Assembly: GCF_001039355.2 (NCBI RefSeq)
Contig: NW_019775556.1
Coordinates: forward strand, 193,881-257,880
Direction: 5' to 3'
Length of the DNA stretch: 64,000 nucleotides
Origin: Lingula anatina
Taxonomy: Eukaryota; Brachiopoda; Lingulata; Lingulida; Lingulidae
Part shown: positions 59,386 to 64,000 of the stretch, piece by piece
How positions within the stretch are numbered: position 1 is the first letter of the stretch
Layout of the letters: every line of letters starts with the position of its first letter
The notes under the pieces: model-generated
Seen by the model: the letters and a program-made list of their open reading frames with translations, nothing else
Databases searched by the model: none
Told to the model about the DNA's origin: nothing
Program-made: the position numbers and the translations under genes

Positions 59386-60805
59386 GGAATGTGTTACCTC
59401 TGGAATTTTGTAGTTTCCAGCCATAATGAGAGCACCAAGAAGATTATCTCTGCCGTCACTACGAGTCTCAAAGATGGGAATCTGAATAAATAAGCAAACA
59501 GCATTTGGTAGTAAGCCACATGCTGAAAATTTAAAACTTTTAATGGCAATTCGTCTTGTTTAATGTAATATATGTTTGTTTTTTTTTGTGTACACTATAT
59601 AAGAAATGTTTGAAAATGTCCCTGCATAATTTTCTCACACTAAAAAGCAGTTATTCAAGGATAAAAATCCAACATCTAGAAATACCAACTTATGTAGTGA
59701 CTGATATTCTGCACAATTTAACCAAATGGAGGGTTTGTTTTCATCAGTAATTATACTGTTAGTATGCTCTAGTATGACATATCTAGAAGTGTACTGTTTC
59801 TGACATCAAGAGTACAGCCTTTCATGTAAGGTGATGATATCTATAAAGTGTACATTATTTGAGCTCACGTGTGGGGAAGGGTCATTTCTATCATGTTCTA
59901 ATGTGAGTTCACAAATATCATCTTTAAATATTTTTAATGCCTTAATAATGAGAATAAAACTTACCTGTGAGCCAGTAAGAATGACAGGTTTTCCCAGGTT
60001 CTCAAACATGAAAGACAAACCTGATGCTGTGTAGGCCATAGTATCTGTCCCATGAAGTATAACAAACCCATCAAAATCCTCATAGTAAGTCTGAATGAAA
60101 AAAAAAACTGTCATGCTAACTTTACAGAATAAAAAAAATGTATAAAAAACTGTCACTTTTTCTAACACTGAAAGGACTCAAAAAGAAGCAGGTGCACTGG
60201 ACTCTGAGATTTACCTTAATGTCTGAGGCAATCCTAGCCCAGTCATCCATGTTCATATTGCAGGAATCCAGCAGGGTCTCATACTCATACACACAGTATA
60301 TCACATATGCCTTTTCCTTGCTTAAACTGAAAAATATATTATGCAGATTATTTATTTTGCTTTATGTTTTGTTTATATAGTGTGTATAATGCCTCAATTG
60401 ATACTCTACATAACTATAATCTATTTTCGCAAAACGTGTTAAAAGATGGTTTGTCTCTATTTAACGTTGAAAAGGTGAATACTGTCATGGGGTCAAATTG
60501 AATAAATATATTTTTTTATAATTCTTGATTAAATGCTTGATTCCAAATCTTGGAAATAAAACACTTTTTATAAATGAGCCTTTATATTTTCCTAAATCTT
60601 TAAAGGTTTTGAATGTAACTTTACCGGGGCACATCATAATTACTGCTGAAATAAATTACTCACAGCATACACAATGGTGACTGCATCCATGGGGTTGGTG
60701 TTTGACCTCCAAAACAGATACTGTGGTTATCTAAGTACTCCTGGTCATGGAATATTGATAATTTCCTTAACTCATTCACAAGAAAGTTTGGTTCTGGGGT
60801 ATAAA
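57328..60805 (-). CDS. ASPG: L-asparaginase copy C, ankyrin repeats lost; exon 1 not in window
   Basis: Exons 2-9: 60805-60664, 60326-60215, 60090-59965, 59481-59398, 59111-58985, 58762-58653, 58339-58154, 57900-57787. Then a fused exon from 57378. Catalytic [11 protein letters not shown] and the lysine of RGNRSTK are kept; exon 7 is one codon shorter. The last exon begins like exon 10 ([10 protein letters not shown]), then short filler (GGFMWY) and TAA at 57330-57328, followed by exon 13 sequence to 57285. Exons 11-12 are deleted. Exon 1 with TGGTIG would lie above 60955, where an N joins unrelated flank, so the gene is incomplete here. It could encode an ankyrin-less catalytic protein or be a pseudogene; exons 2-9 show no stops. 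Confidence 0.75.
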
Positions 60806-60954
60806 CTATAAACAAAATATAATACCATATCAATTAAGTTATTTACTAATGCTAAATTACATACAAAATGAGCCATTAATATAATCAAATGCAAGGATGA
60901 GGTGTGATTATGACATAAACGCAGACTTTACGAAAGGCGTCGGACCGTCGAACA

Positions 60955-60955
60955 N
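60955..60955. other. Single-N assembly join
   Basis: Left of the N the sequence is copy C intron 1 (GGCGTCGGACCGTCGAAC, as at 34965-35000). Right of it is the 3' flank of copy D (like 56196 onward). It joins two pieces, so the order and spacing of copies C and D are not secure. Confidence 0.85.
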
Positions 60956-61671
60956 CGTACCTCAAGAAAGTCAAATTAAATAAAAGATACTTTTTTATGC
61001 TCATACATTTACTTAAACATATAATTTGCAAAAAGATTTAAAAATGGAATTGGAGTAGTTTGAGGTATATGTTGAATTGCACTGATAATTATCATTCTTG
61101 AGATTATTTCTCATCACATCAGTATGATACAATCATATTATGAATGTTCAATTTTTGATCACACTTACACAAAACAGTCTGGTATATAAAAGATGCTACA
61201 CCGTCATAATAGAAATGATATACATGTGCTTTTCCAACTTGACAAGATGATATTAAAGGCGCTCTATACGAGTTTTACCATTCAAAATGAATTTTCCTTG
61301 AGGGGGGATTTTGTCCTATGTAAGAATCATTGCTTGGTTTCCCTGCACTTGGTTTTTATATTCCATTTTGATTAATTGTTGTAGTTCTAAATGACCAGCC
61401 AGTCATTTAGAAGACTGTGTCTTCCCGTATATTTCAGTTTTTAAGGTCTGAATTGAGAAAAAGCATTAGCTTTACAGGGCCTGTAGGCATAGTAAGTATC
61501 ACTATGGAAAACTCTTAAACATGCAGTGTACTTTAAACATATATCAGATAAGAAAAAAAGTCCACTTTCATCAAATAGTCAAAACACCAAAACAGCGCAT
61601 ATAATTAAAATACAGTGCACAATTAGGTATTTTCATATTTCATATTATATTCATACAGGACAATAAATAAG

Positions 61672-61860
61672 TTAAGTGTCAGTGGAAGTGCTTGTGCTAA
61701 CAATTGGCTTCACAGCGTCAAGGATCAGCTTGGAGATTTTTCTGTGTCCTTTAGTAGTTGCCTCCTTGAGAGGAGTATATCCAAACCTATCTTCTGCCGT
61801 GACACTCACCCCTTGTTATAACAAAAACTCCGCTAAATCCTGATGTCCAAGAGAAGCTGC
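61672..61860 (-). pseudogene. ASPG: Asparaginase D exon 14 relic with extra stop
   Basis: Homologous to exon 14, but the codon before QGV has become TAA (LL then stop). The acceptor is again G-rich (plus-strand CCCCACCCC). This decay fits the loss of translation of the ankyrin part. Confidence 0.75.
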
Positions 61861-62072
61861 CCCACCCCAAAAAATTACCCAATAATTGTTTTTAAAAAAT
61901 CAAATGTCATATGACAAACAGTCAAAATGGACATCAAAAGGGTTGCTGGTCTCAGTGTCCATGTTTACGAACACAGTGAAGAAAAGTATATATTAAGAGT
62001 TTTTAACAGTATGGTCTGGTTTTCCTTACAACATGTAGTGCAGTTCTTTTGTCATAGTTGTCCTGGCTTAGA

Positions 62073-62472
62073 TTAGTACCACATAAACCCACCCAATTCA
62101 CCACGGAGGTTCTGGGATAACTTCTAAAAATAAAAAAAACAAACAAACTCTAAATGTACCATCACAATATAGACATTACTCAAAATATATAATATGCCGT
62201 AGTCTCCCATTGTACGTACTCCTTGCGACAACCCTTCCTGGCTAGGAGTATCTTGATAAAGCCTTTTGTTCTATATTTTTATATGTTCTACCAAATAAAG
62301 GCATTGCTTCACCTTTCAAAAAGATTCCCTGAATGCTCATCCTCACTGTACAAATACTCTCAATCAAACTGGAATAGTTGTTGCTATGACAACAGGGATG
62401 CCCCTTAAAACCCTTTCTTCCTTTAGCAGACTCACAATTAAAATTTTATAAAGTCTTTTATATCATAAAATA

Positions 62473-62506
<34 letters not shown>

Positions 62507-63423
62507 TACATTCTCCTTACCTTCTTCTTGTCCTCAGAACTCCAATCTTCTCTTCCTATTACAAAGGCCAGCTTGGTCAGTGCTGCCTCAGGTGTCATGT
62601 CGGAGCCTGGGATCACACCTGCTACAGTCAAAGCCTGGAAATATAAAATACAAATCACAGGTCAATAACTAACAAATCTATTACTGTATTAGGCATATAT
62701 GCAAAGTAAAAAGTCATTAACTGATAAAATCTAAAACAATTGTTTTCCTTTGATTTTTGCAATAGAATTGGGTATTCTCAAAATACATAAGTAGGACATT
62801 TTACCACACTTGAAGGGATAATAACTCTTCGTGTGAGATCTATATTTCACAATAAAAACATTGTGAACCACTCAAAGAAATATAATATATTCTGTTTTAC
62901 CACAAAAACGGCAGTTATAGTATTATTCTGATATCTAAGCTTGTCTTTAGACCATGTAACCTCCATTTATGGCTATACTCTGTTATAATCTCTTAGGAGA
63001 TTATAGCAAAAAAACTTTTTAGAAAAAAAAACCAGGGACTAACTTTGAATGTAAAAATGGATTCGTTAACCATTGGTAAATATGGGAAAATTGTTGTTTA
63101 CCCCAGGAAAATTAATTTTTTGGCCAAAATAAAGAGTTATTATCCCTTTAACTAAGCCACAAGCTGTACGGGTGTAAAAAAAATTAATTAATAAATAAAG
63201 CATTTTCAAGAGTATTTCTCTTGGTTATTAGCAAACCTGTCCTGTGGCATAACCTGGGCTAACAGACCCTCTGTGACACTGGGTGATGTTAAGCAGCAGC
63301 ACTCCTCTTTCCCTGGCCTCTGAGAACACTTGCATTAAGTCCTCTCTGGAATCTGGAGCATTTCCAGCCCCGTAGGATTCCAGGACCATTCCCTTGAGTG
63401 GAGGTGCCAAAAACTGGCGAACC

Positions 63424-63456
<33 letters not shown>

Positions 63457-63872
63457 TTTAATTTAAACTTTATCAATAAAAATAATCAAAATTCTTATCA
63501 AAATCTGAAAATTTACTATGACACTGGACATCTTTGGGCCTATAGCATCGATTTGGCTTTCATGAATTGGCCATACATGAATAATGACCTCCATATGTTA
63601 ACATTTAGTGAATATCTTTTTTTATCGTCCATATAATTTTAAAAATGAAATACAGTGGATATTCACTATTTGATTCATTTTCAGTATTTTTTTCATGATC
63701 TTAACCCAATAGAATATTTATACTTTTAAACCTGCCTAAAAACAACTTATTCAACTAACCATAGCAGTGGTGATAGTGGGGAAAAGACGGAGTATTCCCA
63801 CGCTAGGACAAAGGTCAGTATACAGGGTACATTCTTGAGTGGTGTTGCTGGGAAAAATCTTATCCCTATGCA
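62073..63872 (-). CDS. ASPG: L-asparaginase copy D, partial (runs off right edge), ankyrin repeats lost
   Basis: Visible exons: 7 (63872-63760), 8 (63422-63237), 9 (62634-62521), and the same fused exon 10/13 from 62123, ending [16 protein letters not shown] and TAA at 62075-62073. Exons 1-6 lie beyond the window. Sequence is close to copy C, with differences (ATGQ for ATGK at the end of exon 8, ALTVAGV in exon 9). Intron 8 carries the 340-bp element at 62811-63150, absent in the other three copies. It is either a recent duplicate of copy C or its allelic haplotype placed in tandem by the assembler. Confidence 0.7.
62811..63150. mobile_element. 340-bp TIR element in asparaginase D intron 8
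   Basis: Inverted ends GAAGGGATAATAACTCTT and AAGAGTTATTATCCCTTT. ACT flanks both sides (62808-62810, 63151-63153). The same site in copies B and C reads CACACTAAGCC without interruption, proving insertion with a 3-bp target duplication. No coding region. Confidence 0.85.
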
Positions 63873-64000
63873 CTGTGAATAAACAGTAAACATATAAAAT
63901 CAAGGGAAACTTGAAATATATATTGGACCATATGAATCATATCATGGGGTACAAACCTTAAATAGAAAGTCAATCTACTGTAGGACATTGTACCGGTAAC

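Noticed and set aside
1-64000. CRISPR arrays, operons or prokaryotic signals
   Set aside because: Spliced eukaryotic genes throughout; the short tandem repeats are microsatellites without spacer structure.

Overview
This is nuclear genomic DNA from an animal. It is AT-rich, with short exons split by GT-AG introns, long 3' UTRs, microsatellites and many small non-autonomous DNA transposons. The gene content (a reticulon, an ankyrin-bearing L-asparaginase and a PPP1R36-like protein) fits a metazoan. Repeat style and the recurrent TAGGCCTA-like words suggest a marine invertebrate, possibly a deuterostome such as an echinoderm, but the window alone cannot prove this. It is a draft assembly: there is one 971-base N gap (25937-26907) and two single-N joins (20052, 60955), each flanked by duplicated sequence.

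Layout. 1-11.1 kb: a complete plus-strand reticulon gene with two N-terminal forms. A long exon 1 starts at 1175 and an alternative short first exon starts at 4065. 11.3-20.7 kb: asparaginase copy A (plus strand), 14 coding exons, intact. 22.6-40.1 kb: a second plus-strand asparaginase locus. Here the first, catalytic-threonine exon is present three times (24.6, 28.2 and 31.3 kb) upstream of one intact set of exons 2-14 (35.1-40.1 kb). 44.4-45.0 kb: a small two-exon minus-strand gene of unknown function. 47.0-54.5 kb: a 17-exon minus-strand gene that I read as PPP1R36-like. 55.2-55.7 kb: a plus-strand gene or terminal exon of unknown function, head-to-head with it. 56.9-60.8 kb and 61.7-64.0 kb: two minus-strand asparaginase copies (C and D). 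Both carry the same exon 10/exon 13 fusion, which deletes exons 11-12 and stops the frame before the ankyrin repeats.

Sequence between genes is largely explained by segmental duplication of the asparaginase 5' region and by insertions of small transposons. Several insertions are proven by empty sites in a paralogous copy. One, a hAT-like element with an 8-bp target duplication, carries a fragment of a RecQ-like helicase. Points most worth following: (i) a near-perfect 171-bp inverted repeat that brackets exons 10 and 11 of the PPP1R36-like gene and could drive exon circularisation or joint skipping; (ii) the tripled catalytic first exon; (iii) the GC-AG intron and ankyrin loss in the asparaginase family; (iv) a dispersed intronic repeat that carries an RFX X-box-like palindrome.
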